Positions 46,024 to 55,396 of a stretch of 64,000 nucleotides of DNA are shown here, piece by piece. Made by a program: the position numbers and the translations under genes. Numbering within the stretch: the first letter of the stretch is position 1; the number at the start of each line of letters is the position of its first letter. The DNA is from Campylobacter geochelonis (GTDB taxonomy: Bacteria; Campylobacterota; Campylobacteria; Campylobacterales; Campylobacteraceae). The stretch lies in assembly GCF_013201685.1 (NCBI RefSeq), contig NZ_CP053844.1:2046001-2110000 (forward strand), read 5' to 3'. Under the pieces are notes generated by a model. It did not search any database. It was not told the DNA's origin and was given only the letters and a program-made list of their open reading frames with translations.

Positions 46024-47510
46024 AGTAGTATCGCCTCCGGTTGCTTTGTTATGGTTTTAACGCTTTCATTTAAAAGCGTTACAAAAGAGTCAAAATTTAG
46101 TATTCCAAACGCTATGACTAAGATAGCAAGGATTATAAGTGGTAAATTCTCTTTAAATTTCATCTCGCCATTAAATTTAACCTCACCTTTTACTTCACCA
46201 AAACTAGCTAAGAAAAAGTGAGAAAAGTCAGCTATAAAAATTATCGTTAAAGATAGAGCGAAAATTCCCATAAGCAGGTAGCTTTCGTTGATTGAAGCTG
46301 CTTTGAAAATCATAAATTCACTCACAAAAATAGCAAATCCAGGAACTCCAACAAGAGAACAAATCGCTATGCCAAAAAGCACAGTTGTAACAGGAGCAAG
46401 TCTTATCATGCCACCCATTTTAGTCATATCTTTCGTTCCATAAATTCTAGCTATATTTCCAGTTGAACAAAACGCCAAAGCTTTTGTAAACGAGTGAGCA
46501 ACACAGTGAAAAAGAGCTGCTGCTACGCCCCAAATTCCACCAACTCCAAGCCCAAAGGCTATAACGCCCATATGAGCTATGCTATGATAGGCAAACATTC
46601 TTTTTACATCGTGTTGGCGGATTAGGAAAAATGCCGCAACAAACAGCGTTATAACGCCACTTACTATCATCAGCTCTTCAACATACACAAACCCAACGCC
46701 ATTTCCAACTATCGCATAGTAACGGATAAGTCCTAACATAGCGCACTTTAGAAGTATTCCAGATAGCAACGCAGAAGTTGGCGCAGGACCTTGTGCGTGA
46801 ACATCTGGAAGCCAAGTGTGAGTTGGAACTAATCCAGCTTTTGTTCCAAAGCCGATAAGCACAAAGATAAAGATAAGCTTTAAAGCATTATCGCTTAAAA
46901 GATGTGAATTTGCTAAAACAGTAGTAAAAAGCATCGCATCATCGCCTTTTAAAACTGAGTGCGCATCAGCATATAAGATGATAGTCGCATACAGAGCAAA
47001 GGCTAAGCCGATACTGCAAAGAACGATGTATTTATATCCGCTTTCGACTGATTTTTTGTTTTTATAAATAGCAACTAAAAACACCGAAGATAGAGTCGTA
47101 GCCTCAATAGCGCTCCACATAAAAGCTAGGTTGTTTGCCACAACGCTTAAAGTCATGGTAAATATAAAAATATAACTTAAACAGTAGTATTTCTTAACAT
47201 CTTTAACTTCTAAATGTCCATCCTCAACTTCCCATTTAAAATAAGTTGTAGCATATAAATTTACTAAAAAGCCTGTAATCGCGATAATAGATAAGAAAAT
47301 CGCCCCAATACTATCAAGAAAAAGAAATTTATCATGCGCAAAAAACGTTCCAGATAAAACAACCTTTTTAACACAATACAACATCGCAAAAGAGCCAATA
47401 GCGTTAAAAACTATGTGGGCTAAATTTAATGTTTTTAAATTTTTTGGCAAAATCATCATCGCCACAGCAAAAACTAGCGGTAGTATTAAAATCAAAGTTA
47501 AGCTACTCAT
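46020..47510 (-). CDS. hyfF: Hydrogenase membrane subunit HyfF (NuoN/M-like)
   Basis: A proton-channel-like antiporter subunit of 496 residues with about fourteen hydrophobic segments. It has GTKAGLVPTHTWLPDVHAQGPAPTSALLSG (about 223-252), the signature of the Mrp/Nuo antiporter family with its conserved Lys and His. A second conserved area, HSIAHMGVIAFGLG, lies about 60 residues later. It is one of two such subunits here, the other being HyfB. Confidence 0.9.
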   Translation of the reverse strand: MSSLTLILILPLVFAVAMMILPKNLKTLNLAHIVFNAIGSFAMLYCVKKVVLSGTFFAHDKFLFLDSIGAIFLSIIAITGFLVNLYATTYFKWEVEDGHLEVKDVKKYYCLSYIFIFTMTLSVVANNLAFMWSAIEATTLSSVFLVAIYKNKKSVESGYKYIVLCSIGLAFALYATIILYADAHSVLKGDDAMLFTTVLANSHLLSDNALKLIFIFVLIGFGTKAGLVPTHTWLPDVHAQGPAPTSALLSGILLKCAMLGLIRYYAIVGNGVGFVYVEELMIVSGVITLFVAAFFLIRQHDVKRMFAYHSIAHMGVIAFGLGVGGIWGVAAALFHCVAHSFTKALAFCSTGNIARIYGTKDMTKMGGMIRLAPVTTVLFGIAICSLVGVPGFAIFVSEFMIFKAASINESYLLMGIFALSLTIIFIADFSHFFLASFGEVKGEVKFNGEMKFKENLPLIILAILVIAFGILNFDSFVTLLNESVKTITKQPEAILL

Positions 47511-47511
47511 T

Positions 47512-48156
47512 TTATCCCTTTAAATTTGTGGCTTTTGATGTATCAAGACAGCCATAAATTTTATAAAATCTAGCGGCTAAAACACTCATGATAATCACGG
47601 CAAAAACGGCGTCTGTTAAAATCCCAAGCTCAACTAACTCATGTGAGTCATAAGCCATCAAAGCAAGGCTAAGATGAATTCCGTTTTCAAAAAGACAGTA
47701 AGATAAAATTTGCTTTATAAAAGAATTTCTTAAAATAAAGCCAAAAATTCCCATCATAAATATAAAAGCCGATACGAAAAGCGGAAGTTCATCTTTTAAA
47801 AGTGAAAATTCCATAAAAACTTTATATAAAAGCATAGAAACTGCTAGCGAGAACGCAACTGCGACTATCACAGCCACAAAAAACCCGCCAACTGGCTCAT
47901 CTTCGTTGATAACATCTAGCTTTTTAACTAACTTAAGTAAAATCAAAGGCACTAAAATCACCTTTATAAAAAAGGCTATCAAAGCCCAATTTCTTAAAGT
48001 TGAAATATCGTATTTAAAAGATAAAAGCATAAAAATACAGACTAAAAGAAACGTTCCAAGCGAGTAAAGATAAATACTTTTTTTATATTTTCTAAGCCCA
48101 AAAACACCAACTGAAGTTATAGCCATCAAAACTGTTAAAATATCTAAAGCAACCAT
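47512..48156 (-). CDS. hyfE: Hydrogenase membrane subunit HyfE
   Basis: A membrane protein of 214 residues with about seven hydrophobic segments. Its second half (FLLVCIF...SYCLFENGIHLSLALMAYDSHELVELGILTDAVFAVII) matches NuoK-like HyfE, with the conserved FENG and Glu positions used in proton transfer. It is one base from hyfF and one base from hyfC on either side. The gene is absent from the simpler Hyc complexes and helps mark this operon as Hyf-type. Confidence 0.88.
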   Translation of the reverse strand: MVALDILTVLMAITSVGVFGLRKYKKSIYLYSLGTFLLVCIFMLLSFKYDISTLRNWALIAFFIKVILVPLILLKLVKKLDVINEDEPVGGFFVAVIVAVAFSLAVSMLLYKVFMEFSLLKDELPLFVSAFIFMMGIFGFILRNSFIKQILSYCLFENGIHLSLALMAYDSHELVELGILTDAVFAVIIMSVLAARFYKIYGCLDTSKATNLKG

Positions 48157-48157
48157 T

Positions 48158-49078
48158 CTACGCCCCTATCACATATAGCATTACAGCAATTAGTGAAATT
48201 CCAAAAGCGATTAGCGAGCTTGTTTTTGCGCCTAATTCGATTTTATATCTAGGTCCAAAGTTATCGATAAAAATAGCCAAAACATACATCGCTCCAGCTT
48301 CTATTATAAAGACTAAAATCGCTAAAATCGGATTTGAGAAATTCCACGGTTCAAAAATAGAGATAAAAAAGGCAATCATCGCAAACTGTTTTAGCATAAG
48401 TGCTACTTTTATTATCGCAAGATCTCGCCCACTATACTCGCCTATAACGCCCTCTTGAAGCTCTTGTTCAGCTTCAGCTAAATCATAAGGCTTTCTTCCC
48501 ATCTCAACATACATCGCCCATAAAAACGCGATTGAAGCGATTGCAAATGATGGCGTTGTGTATCCATAAGCGCCACTGCTAACTAAGGCATTTATCTCAA
48601 CTAATGATGTTGTTTGAGTCTTTAACATCACAACTACAAGGCATAGTATCAAGGTTGGCTCTACATAAATTCCAACCATTCCCTCTCTACTTGCGCCAAT
48701 TCCAGCCAATGCATTTCCGCTTTGGCTACTTGCTATGGCAAATACAAACCGAAATAAAGCTCCAAGATAAATTATAAGTAAAATATCTGAAATTTTAATC
48801 GAAGTTGGACTCACTCCATAGCCAATCGGCATTGCTAAAACCATAAAAGATATGATTGCAAACATCAAATAAGGTGTGATTTTAAAGATAAAACCACTGC
48901 ACTCTGGATATGTTCTGCCACGCTTTATTAGTTTAAAAACATCAAGATAGCTTTGGTAGATACTACATCCAACGCGCGATTGAAACCTTGCTCTAAGCTT
49001 TCTAGCAATCCCATCAAACAAAGGGGCGATTAGCAAGATAGCAAGAAGTTGTAAAAACATCAAAAATATAACACTCAT
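48158..49078 (-). CDS. hyfC: Hydrogenase membrane subunit HyfC (NuoH-like)
   Basis: An integral NuoH-like subunit of 306 residues with about eight hydrophobic segments that anchors the peripheral arm. Signatures: RARFQSRVGCSIYQSYLDVFKLIKRG (about 29-54), AGIGASREGMVG (about 125-136) and MGRKPYDLAEAEQELQEG (about 194-211), with the conserved Glu residues of the quinone/proton interface. It lies between hyfB and hyfE with spacers of 13 and 1 bases. Confidence 0.9.
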   Translation of the reverse strand: MSVIFLMFLQLLAILLIAPLFDGIARKLRARFQSRVGCSIYQSYLDVFKLIKRGRTYPECSGFIFKITPYLMFAIISFMVLAMPIGYGVSPTSIKISDILLIIYLGALFRFVFAIASSQSGNALAGIGASREGMVGIYVEPTLILCLVVVMLKTQTTSLVEINALVSSGAYGYTTPSFAIASIAFLWAMYVEMGRKPYDLAEAEQELQEGVIGEYSGRDLAIIKVALMLKQFAMIAFFISIFEPWNFSNPILAILVFIIEAGAMYVLAIFIDNFGPRYKIELGAKTSSLIAFGISLIAVMLYVIGA

Positions 49079-49091
49079 CTACTCGCTCCTT

Positions 49092-51038
49092 TTATAAAAA
49101 ATAGTAACCAAGCACTAAAACTAGGCATAAATATGCCAAGATATAGGCTGCATACGCGTTTGTTCGCCCGTTTTGAAAAGCACCGATTTTATCTGCTAAA
49201 AAGATACAAAATTTAATAACTGGCTCATAAATATAGTTATAAACCACCTCTTTAGTCTTGCTTTTATACTCCACTTTTGCAAAATAATCAGTCGTTTTTA
49301 CAACCGATTTTGTGCGGTAAAAAAAGCTAAAAACCTTTCGCAAATCTCCAGTGTATGGGTTTGAACCAATCTGCATATTTGGGCTGTATTTAAACCCACA
49401 CGCCCAAGGCTCACTAAGTCTAGGTTTTAGCGAGTTTGATTTTAAAACCCACAAAACCCAAAGAGGTAAAACGCTTAAAAACGCTAAAAGTACAAAAACT
49501 AAAGGCAAGCTTATAAACTCACTTCTATTAAATTCAAACGCCGAAAAACGTGGAATGGTTTTAATAATATTTAAGATAAACTCACAAATCTCACTCATAA
49601 AAACTCCAAGCAAGACAACACAAACAGCAAGCACGCCCATAGAGCAAACCATAAATTTATCGCCATCTTTGGCATGTTTTTCTATCTCTTTATCTCTTGC
49701 TACGCCAGAAAAAATCGCGCCATAAATTTTAGAGTAACACATCACAGCCAAAGCTCCAGCAACACCAAGAGCTAAAATACAAAGTATAAAAACCGCTCTT
49801 GAAGCAACACTCACATCAACGCCACCAGCTAGCATACTTTTATACAAAACCCACTCACTAGCAAAACCATTAAGTGGCGGCAACGCAGCAGCTCCTGCTA
49901 CTCCAACTAGCATTAAGATAGAAATTTTTGGCATCTTTTTATCAAGCCCACCAAGCTTGTTCATATCAAAAGTGTGCGTTGCGCTGTGAACTGCTCCACT
50001 TCCTAAAAAAAGCAAACTTTTAAAAACGCTATGGTTTAAAATGTGATAAAATGTCGCCAAAGCTCCGCCTAAAACAACAATAGAATTTGATGTCGCAAGT
50101 CCATAAAAACAAGTTCCAATTCCCATAAAAATAATGCCTATGTTTTCGCACGAACTATAGGCGATTGCGACTTTGTAGTTGTTTTGAATCGCAGCATAAA
50201 GCATACAAACAAGCGCAGTAATCCCACCTAAAACCAAGCAAATATAGGCAAAACTTGTGCTGATTTCTAAAAACAGACTAAATTTAATAAAAACAAAAAT
50301 AGCAACCTTTAACATCACTCCACTCATCAAAGCAGATATGTTTGAAGGCGCGACTGGATGGGCTAGTGGCAACCAAACATGCAAAGGAAAAAGTCCAGCT
50401 TTGCTTGCAAAACCGATAAAAAATAGCAAGAAAACAACTAAATTTAAAGCCGGAGTTAAACTAACTTTATCAAACTGGCTAAATTCAAAACTTCCAGCAA
50501 AATGCCCTAAAATCACAAGAGCGCAAACTATACAAAATGCTCCGATTTGTGCGATTCCAAGATACATCATAACGGCTTTTTGGCTAAATTTATTATCATC
50601 GACCATGATAAGTAACGCTGAAATCAACGTCATCAGCTCCCATAAAACGATAAAAGAAAAGACGTTATTTGCACTTATTACTAAAAGCATAGAAAGCACG
50701 AATGTGTTAAAAAGCGATGCAAAAACAGCTAAATTTGCCTTTTTTGCATACGAAAGAACGTATTTTATACTAAAAATCGCGCAGATAAAAGCGATAAAAC
50801 ACACTATAAAACTAAAGAAATTTCCAATCGGTTCGAGTAAAAAATTTGGCGTAAACAAAAACCCAGAACCAAGGGAAAAACTGTGAGTTTCAAACATATG
50901 AGTTAGAAAATAAAGCGATGAGATAAGCGAGATCAAAGCCGAGAGCCCAAAGCCGAAAAACGCTCCAAGTTTTGGCGCTTTATAAAACAAAAGCGTAATA
51001 AAACTTAAAATCAAAAATGTTAAATATATAGTTTGCAT
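49092..51038 (-). CDS. hyfB: Hydrogenase membrane subunit HyfB (NuoL-like)
   Basis: The largest membrane subunit, 648 residues with about sixteen hydrophobic segments, of the NuoL/HycC/HyfB family. It has ASKAGLFPLHVWLPLAHPVAPSNISALMSG (about 210-239), the antiporter signature with Lys and His, and a long C-terminal extension (LSEPWACGFKYSPNMQIGSNPYTGDLRK) that is characteristic of HycC/HyfB. It starts one base into the hyfA stop codon, so the two are coupled. A HyfD homologue, which follows HyfC in E. coli, is missing here. Confidence 0.9.
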   Translation of the reverse strand: MQTIYLTFLILSFITLLFYKAPKLGAFFGFGLSALISLISSLYFLTHMFETHSFSLGSGFLFTPNFLLEPIGNFFSFIVCFIAFICAIFSIKYVLSYAKKANLAVFASLFNTFVLSMLLVISANNVFSFIVLWELMTLISALLIMVDDNKFSQKAVMMYLGIAQIGAFCIVCALVILGHFAGSFEFSQFDKVSLTPALNLVVFLLFFIGFASKAGLFPLHVWLPLAHPVAPSNISALMSGVMLKVAIFVFIKFSLFLEISTSFAYICLVLGGITALVCMLYAAIQNNYKVAIAYSSCENIGIIFMGIGTCFYGLATSNSIVVLGGALATFYHILNHSVFKSLLFLGSGAVHSATHTFDMNKLGGLDKKMPKISILMLVGVAGAAALPPLNGFASEWVLYKSMLAGGVDVSVASRAVFILCILALGVAGALAVMCYSKIYGAIFSGVARDKEIEKHAKDGDKFMVCSMGVLAVCVVLLGVFMSEICEFILNIIKTIPRFSAFEFNRSEFISLPLVFVLLAFLSVLPLWVLWVLKSNSLKPRLSEPWACGFKYSPNMQIGSNPYTGDLRKVFSFFYRTKSVVKTTDYFAKVEYKSKTKEVVYNYIYEPVIKFCIFLADKIGAFQNGRTNAYAAYILAYLCLVLVLGYYFL

Positions 51039-51976
51039 TATATCTCGCTTTGCGTTGGGGTTTTAGCGTGTTCGCTGCTTGCAACTTTGGTATCTAAATT
51101 CAAAGATTTGTCCGCTAAATTTTCATTTAAATTTGGCTCTTTGCTTGTTTCTTTATCTGATACTTTAGCCTCTTTAACTAGCTTTTTTTCTGATGATTTA
51201 TCATCTAAATTTGACTCAGTTTTGGCTTTTAAATTTGCTAAGTTTGGCTCTGCAGTTTTTTTATCTAAATTTGGTTTGTTTTCTAAATTTGAGCTGTCTT
51301 TTTGCGCAACTTTATCTAAATTCTCTTTAGAATCTTTTGTTTTTTCTAAATTTTCTTTAGTTTGTGCTTCTTGATTTGATGTTGGCTCTTCTATTTCTTC
51401 AACTTTTTTAGGCATAACCTCATCTTTGTTTAAAATCATCTGTAAAAACGGAGTCATATCAGCCTTTAGCTTTTTGCCAAATTTATGCTCTAAGCTTATT
51501 GGCTCGACCAAAAGAAGCGCGCCTTTTGGACAGATATCTACACACGCTGGACCATCATCTCGTCCACTGCACATATCGCACTTTACAGCTAAACTTTTTA
51601 TACCACTAACACACCCTATCTCCATATGACGCTCAGCTTCATCTTTAGCCGATGGCTGAATTTCGCCTTCTATGTAAATACAGCCATATGGACAAACGAT
51701 GGTGCAAAGTTTACAGCCGATACAAAGCTCTTCATGAAGCTCAACGCACGAGTTTGTAAGACGAAGTGCTGAAGTTGGGCAGACGTTTGCACAGGGTGCA
51801 TCATCACACTGGCGACACTGGTTTGGCATTTTACCGCTCTCTCTTTTTAGCACATCAAGTCTTGCTTTAGAAAGTCTGCCTCTAACATATGCATTTTTAA
51901 TGCACGTTTTCATACAGGCGTTGCAAGCGATGCAAAGATCAGGGTTGCAGATGACAAATTTATTAAGTTTTGACAT
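51038..51976 (-). CDS. hyfA: Hydrogenase ferredoxin subunit HyfA with a long low-complexity tail
   Basis: The first ~190 residues are a HyfA/HycB-like protein with four ferredoxin-type Cys groups: CIACNACMKTC (about 15-25), CRQCDDAPCANVCPT (about 54-68), CIGCKLCTIVCPYG (about 86-99) and CDMCSGRDDGPACVDICP (about 134-151). It links a redox partner to the hydrogenase. The following ~120 residues are Lys/Asn/Asp/Glu/Leu-rich and disordered-looking (repeated NLD and NLE words), which HyfA/HycB proteins normally lack. As first gene of the operon it sits 29 bases after the M48 gene, so the hyf promoter may lie further upstream. Confidence 0.88.
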   Translation of the reverse strand: MSKLNKFVICNPDLCIACNACMKTCIKNAYVRGRLSKARLDVLKRESGKMPNQCRQCDDAPCANVCPTSALRLTNSCVELHEELCIGCKLCTIVCPYGCIYIEGEIQPSAKDEAERHMEIGCVSGIKSLAVKCDMCSGRDDGPACVDICPKGALLLVEPISLEHKFGKKLKADMTPFLQMILNKDEVMPKKVEEIEEPTSNQEAQTKENLEKTKDSKENLDKVAQKDSSNLENKPNLDKKTAEPNLANLKAKTESNLDDKSSEKKLVKEAKVSDKETSKEPNLNENLADKSLNLDTKVASSEHAKTPTQSEI

Positions 51977-52005
51977 AAATTTTCCTAAACCTATCTGGTT
52001 AAATT

Positions 52006-52800
52006 TTATTTTTTCTCATATAAAGGCATAACTTTATCTATCTTTGCCTTTAATTCTGAAATTCTACTCTCGTTTGATGGGTGGGTTGAAAGAAACTCTA
52101 AAGGCTTGCTTTCACTAGCCTTATCCATCTTTTCCCATAGTGTTATAGCGGCATTTGGATTGTATCCAGCGCGCGCCATAAGTTCAAGTCCGATTAAATC
52201 CGCTTCTGTTTCATGACCCCTTGAAAATGGCAAACTTATCGTATAGTGAGCCGCCATGTTGGCTAAATTTGCTAAATCATTACTTCCAGTTGCTATGCCA
52301 ACTGCCATAATTCCTATGCTTTTAAGCTGTTCGCTTGATGCTTGCTCTCTTCCATGCTCTCTTAAAGCATGAGCCATCTCATGTCCGATAATGGCAGCTA
52401 ACTCTGCATCATTTAACTTAAGTTGATTTATAATCCCACTATAAACTACGATTCGCCCACCTGGCATACACCACGCGTTTATGGTGTTTTCATTTATCAC
52501 ATTTACTTGCCAGTTCCATTTAGCAGCATCTTGTCTAAACACGCCAACTTGATCTATAAGTCTGCTAGATATCGCCCTTACTCGCTTTGTTTGAGCGTGG
52601 TTTGTGTTAAGCGTGTTGCTTTTTTTGGCTTTATCTATGGTTTGAGTATAAGCTAGTGCTGCTCCTTGATCCATCTGAGCTTCACTCACCATAAAAAACT
52701 GACTCCTATCGGCTCCAACAACGCCACCTTGAGTTGTAGAAGCACATCCACTAAACAAAATTGCCGCAAAAGTCAATGCGAAAATGATAAATTTTTTCAT
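52006..52800 (-). CDS. M48-family metalloprotease lipoprotein
   Basis: A periplasmic zinc protease of 264 residues. The N-terminus is a lipoprotein signal with lipobox LFSGC (Cys at residue 19), so it is membrane-anchored. The zinc motif is HEMAHALREH (HExxH, about residue 141), and the third ligand Glu is in HETEADLIGLELMARAGYNP. This matches the LoiP/YcaL/BepA-like group that removes misfolded outer-membrane proteins. It is 18 bases from the transporter gene upstream and 29 bases from hyfA downstream. Confidence 0.9.
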   Translation of the reverse strand: MKKFIIFALTFAAILFSGCASTTQGGVVGADRSQFFMVSEAQMDQGAALAYTQTIDKAKKSNTLNTNHAQTKRVRAISSRLIDQVGVFRQDAAKWNWQVNVINENTINAWCMPGGRIVVYSGIINQLKLNDAELAAIIGHEMAHALREHGREQASSEQLKSIGIMAVGIATGSNDLANLANMAAHYTISLPFSRGHETEADLIGLELMARAGYNPNAAITLWEKMDKASESKPLEFLSTHPSNESRISELKAKIDKVMPLYEKK

Positions 52801-52818
52801 AATCTACCTTAAAAAATT

Positions 52819-53787
52819 TTATATTTTATACCCAATATTGACTTCAAATTCACTTAATCTTTTATGAATCGAGCGAAGTTCTGTTATCGTCGTCCAGTTG
52901 CCTATAAAGATAGAAAAACTCTCTCTAACTTGCGAAAAAGCATTTGATACTTGAATCAAAACTCCAAGCGTTATCGCACCGCTAAATAGCGATGTTCCCA
53001 TAAAAAGATGAGGCACGATGACCATAAACTGCTCAAAAGAGTAAAGCCAGATGTTAAAATACCCATAGTGCAAAAACAGCCTGTGGTAGTTAAATTTAAG
53101 CCCTGTAAAAAGCTCAAAAAGCGTGCTTTCTGCGCCGTAATTTAACTTATCATCTTCAGCATAAACTAACTCTTTTCTAAAAGCAGCTTCTACTTTTTGG
53201 TTGTTGTATTCAAGTCCTGGAAGTTTGATTCCTACAAACCACGATATAACAAGCCCACCGATTGATACGATTAGCGCAACCCAAACCAAAGAGCCAGGAG
53301 TCGTACCAAAAATAGGCAAATCAAGCCCCTTGCTTAACCCCCATAAAATCGGTAAAAACGCGATAAGCGTCATCACCGCCCTAATCACAATCAAGCCTAA
53401 ACTCTCAACGATTTTAGCAAAGCGGTAGATATCTTCTTGGATACGTTGTGATGAACCTTCGATATCTTTACTAACGCCTCTCCACTGATGAACATAGGCA
53501 AAAGTCATCGCCTCTCGCCACTTAAATGTATAAACGCTAGTAAAGTATTGAGTCAGGGTCGCTGTTATAACATATGGCATCGCGATATATAAAAACCGCC
53601 TAACTTGCGCCCAGTACTCATCTATCTTATGTTCGCCGATTTTTTGCATCATGTCATAAAAGTCTTTATACCACTCGTTTATCATGACATTAAACTGCAC
53701 TTGCAAATACAGCATCGCAATTAGAAAAAAACCGCCGCCATAAGCCCAAATCGCCCACTTTTTACTACCAAAAAAAGATTTAAACAT
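52819..53787 (-). CDS. SbmA/BacA-like peptide transporter
   Basis: An inner-membrane protein of 322 residues with about six to seven hydrophobic segments that matches the SbmA/BacA family: QFNVMINEWYKDFYDMMQ near residue 30, FKWREAMTFAYVHQWR near 90, and EGSSQRIQEDIYRFAKIVESLG near 110. The C-terminal VIVPHLFMGTSLFSGAITLGVLIQ and FS.IGNWTTITELRS also fit. SbmA/BacA proteins import peptides, including antimicrobial and Pro-rich peptides, using a proton gradient. The ABC ATPase domain of the BacA-related ABC family is absent, as expected for SbmA. Confidence 0.88.
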   Translation of the reverse strand: MFKSFFGSKKWAIWAYGGGFFLIAMLYLQVQFNVMINEWYKDFYDMMQKIGEHKIDEYWAQVRRFLYIAMPYVITATLTQYFTSVYTFKWREAMTFAYVHQWRGVSKDIEGSSQRIQEDIYRFAKIVESLGLIVIRAVMTLIAFLPILWGLSKGLDLPIFGTTPGSLVWVALIVSIGGLVISWFVGIKLPGLEYNNQKVEAAFRKELVYAEDDKLNYGAESTLFELFTGLKFNYHRLFLHYGYFNIWLYSFEQFMVIVPHLFMGTSLFSGAITLGVLIQVSNAFSQVRESFSIFIGNWTTITELRSIHKRLSEFEVNIGYKI

Positions 53788-53833
53788 ATATAACCTAATT
53801 AAAAAATTTAGCCATTATAACTAAATTTAGACT

Positions 53834-55396
53834 CTACTTAACAAGCATTCCTTCAAAAAATAGCCTTGAGACTATAAAATTTGCTCTTTCTTTAGCTTGT
53901 TTTAAAATTTCCTCATCTTCAACGACTGGCATTTCTTCGACAACGAATGAGAAAATTCCATCTTTTGACATCTTAAAAATCTCTTTTGAAATCCCATCTA
54001 CATCTTTACTTCCATCAAGCAAGGCTAAAATTCTATGATCTAGGTTTTTATCTATACCAAAAGTTTCGCCTCTTGGCGTAAAAAACGAGATGTTATCTAA
54101 ATTTTCAACCCTTACTTTATATTTTGCTAGAGCTAGTGTTTCGCTGTTAAGCTTTGGTTTTTTTGGAATTTCACTTAGGAATTTATCAGCAACCGGCGAG
54201 ATGTAGCAGACATTATTACTTAGTAAAAATGCAACTCCTTGATAAATTCGTTGCAACTCTTCTTGACTTTTATCTTTAAGTTCATTAACAAACTCGCCCA
54301 CATTCACGCTAGATGGATAAGCATCAGTAATTTTGTTTAACAGCTTTGAAATTCCAACTGGCATGTGAACTTGAGTTTGTGAGACATATCTTTGAATGTT
54401 TGCGTTATAGCTAAATTTGCCTGCTAAATTTAGCTTGTTTAGCTCTTCAAATTTATAAGTAAAATCTACTTTTATATTTTCTGCATTCTCTTTTTTACAA
54501 AAAATCGTCTGTCTGAATGTCTTGTTTATAACAAAGTCGATGTATTGTTCAAATTTAACCCTATCACCAGCACATTTTTTAAGTAGTCTTTCTTTGACTT
54601 CATTGCTGATTGGTGGGAAGATGTTTTGCGTGTATTCTGACTCGCTAAGATACTCAAGCCCATTAGCTTTGGCTAAACTTGCCACTTCATGAAAGTAGTT
54701 TGGCTGGTTAAATATCTCAAAATACTCATGCAAAATATAAGATGTGCCATGACTTTCAAACCCGCTAAAACTATCATCAAGAATTTTTCTTATGAAGTTA
54801 TTTCCGACATTTTGCCTCATATAATTAAGCATATCGATGCCATCATTGACTGTTTTTTGCGAAGCTGGAGTATCTTTATCCATGTTAAAAAGCATAATAT
54901 CTCGCAAAATTTCCTTACCTTTCCAGCCTGGATAGGTGTTATATGAGATATATGCTAGTCCGTTTTGGCTCAAGCACTCTCCACAAATTCGCATTATAGC
55001 CTCTTTAACCTCTTGCGGAACCCAACTATAAACGCCATGAACGATGATGTAATCAAACTCGCCAAAATCTTTTGTTATAGTTGTAACATCTTTTGCATAA
55101 AACTCAATATTTTTTAAAGATAGCTCTTTTGCTATCTCTTTAGCAACGCTGATTTGCTTTTTAGATAGATCAACTCCTATAAATTTAGCCTTTTTATATC
55201 TTGAAGCTAAAGGCATTAAATTCCCGCCCATCGAACAACCAAGCTCCAAAACTCTAGCTGTTTGAATATCTGGCGCGTTTAAGCCAAAAACAAATCCAGC
55301 CACCCATTGCCTGTTTGGCGAGGATTGTGGATACTGATAAGAGATATATGGCTCTTCTTCGTAGGTTTTTTCAACCATTTCTACACTATTGTTCAT
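53834..55396 (-). CDS. SAM-dependent methyltransferase with a C-terminal regulatory domain
   Basis: A 520-residue two-domain protein. The N-terminal class I methyltransferase fold has VLELGCSMGGNLMPLA (about residues 48-63) for SAM binding, FIGVDLSKKQI (about 72) and YIIVHGVYSWVP (about 114). The remainder matches the methyltransferase regulatory domain found with such enzymes in proteobacteria (NKTFRQTIFCK, then winged-helix-like repeats). The substrate is unknown. Its first 11 bases overlap the upstream coiled-coil gene, so the two are linked. Confidence 0.82.
   Translation of the reverse strand: MNNSVEMVEKTYEEEPYISYQYPQSSPNRQWVAGFVFGLNAPDIQTARVLELGCSMGGNLMPLASRYKKAKFIGVDLSKKQISVAKEIAKELSLKNIEFYAKDVTTITKDFGEFDYIIVHGVYSWVPQEVKEAIMRICGECLSQNGLAYISYNTYPGWKGKEILRDIMLFNMDKDTPASQKTVNDGIDMLNYMRQNVGNNFIRKILDDSFSGFESHGTSYILHEYFEIFNQPNYFHEVASLAKANGLEYLSESEYTQNIFPPISNEVKERLLKKCAGDRVKFEQYIDFVINKTFRQTIFCKKENAENIKVDFTYKFEELNKLNLAGKFSYNANIQRYVSQTQVHMPVGISKLLNKITDAYPSSVNVGEFVNELKDKSQEELQRIYQGVAFLLSNNVCYISPVADKFLSEIPKKPKLNSETLALAKYKVRVENLDNISFFTPRGETFGIDKNLDHRILALLDGSKDVDGISKEIFKMSKDGIFSFVVEEMPVVEDEEILKQAKERANFIVSRLFFEGMLVK

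Noticed and set aside
50257-50886. 209-codon frame antisense to hyfB
   Set aside because: It is opposite a clear NuoL-like membrane gene; antisense frames are long here because of biased codon use.
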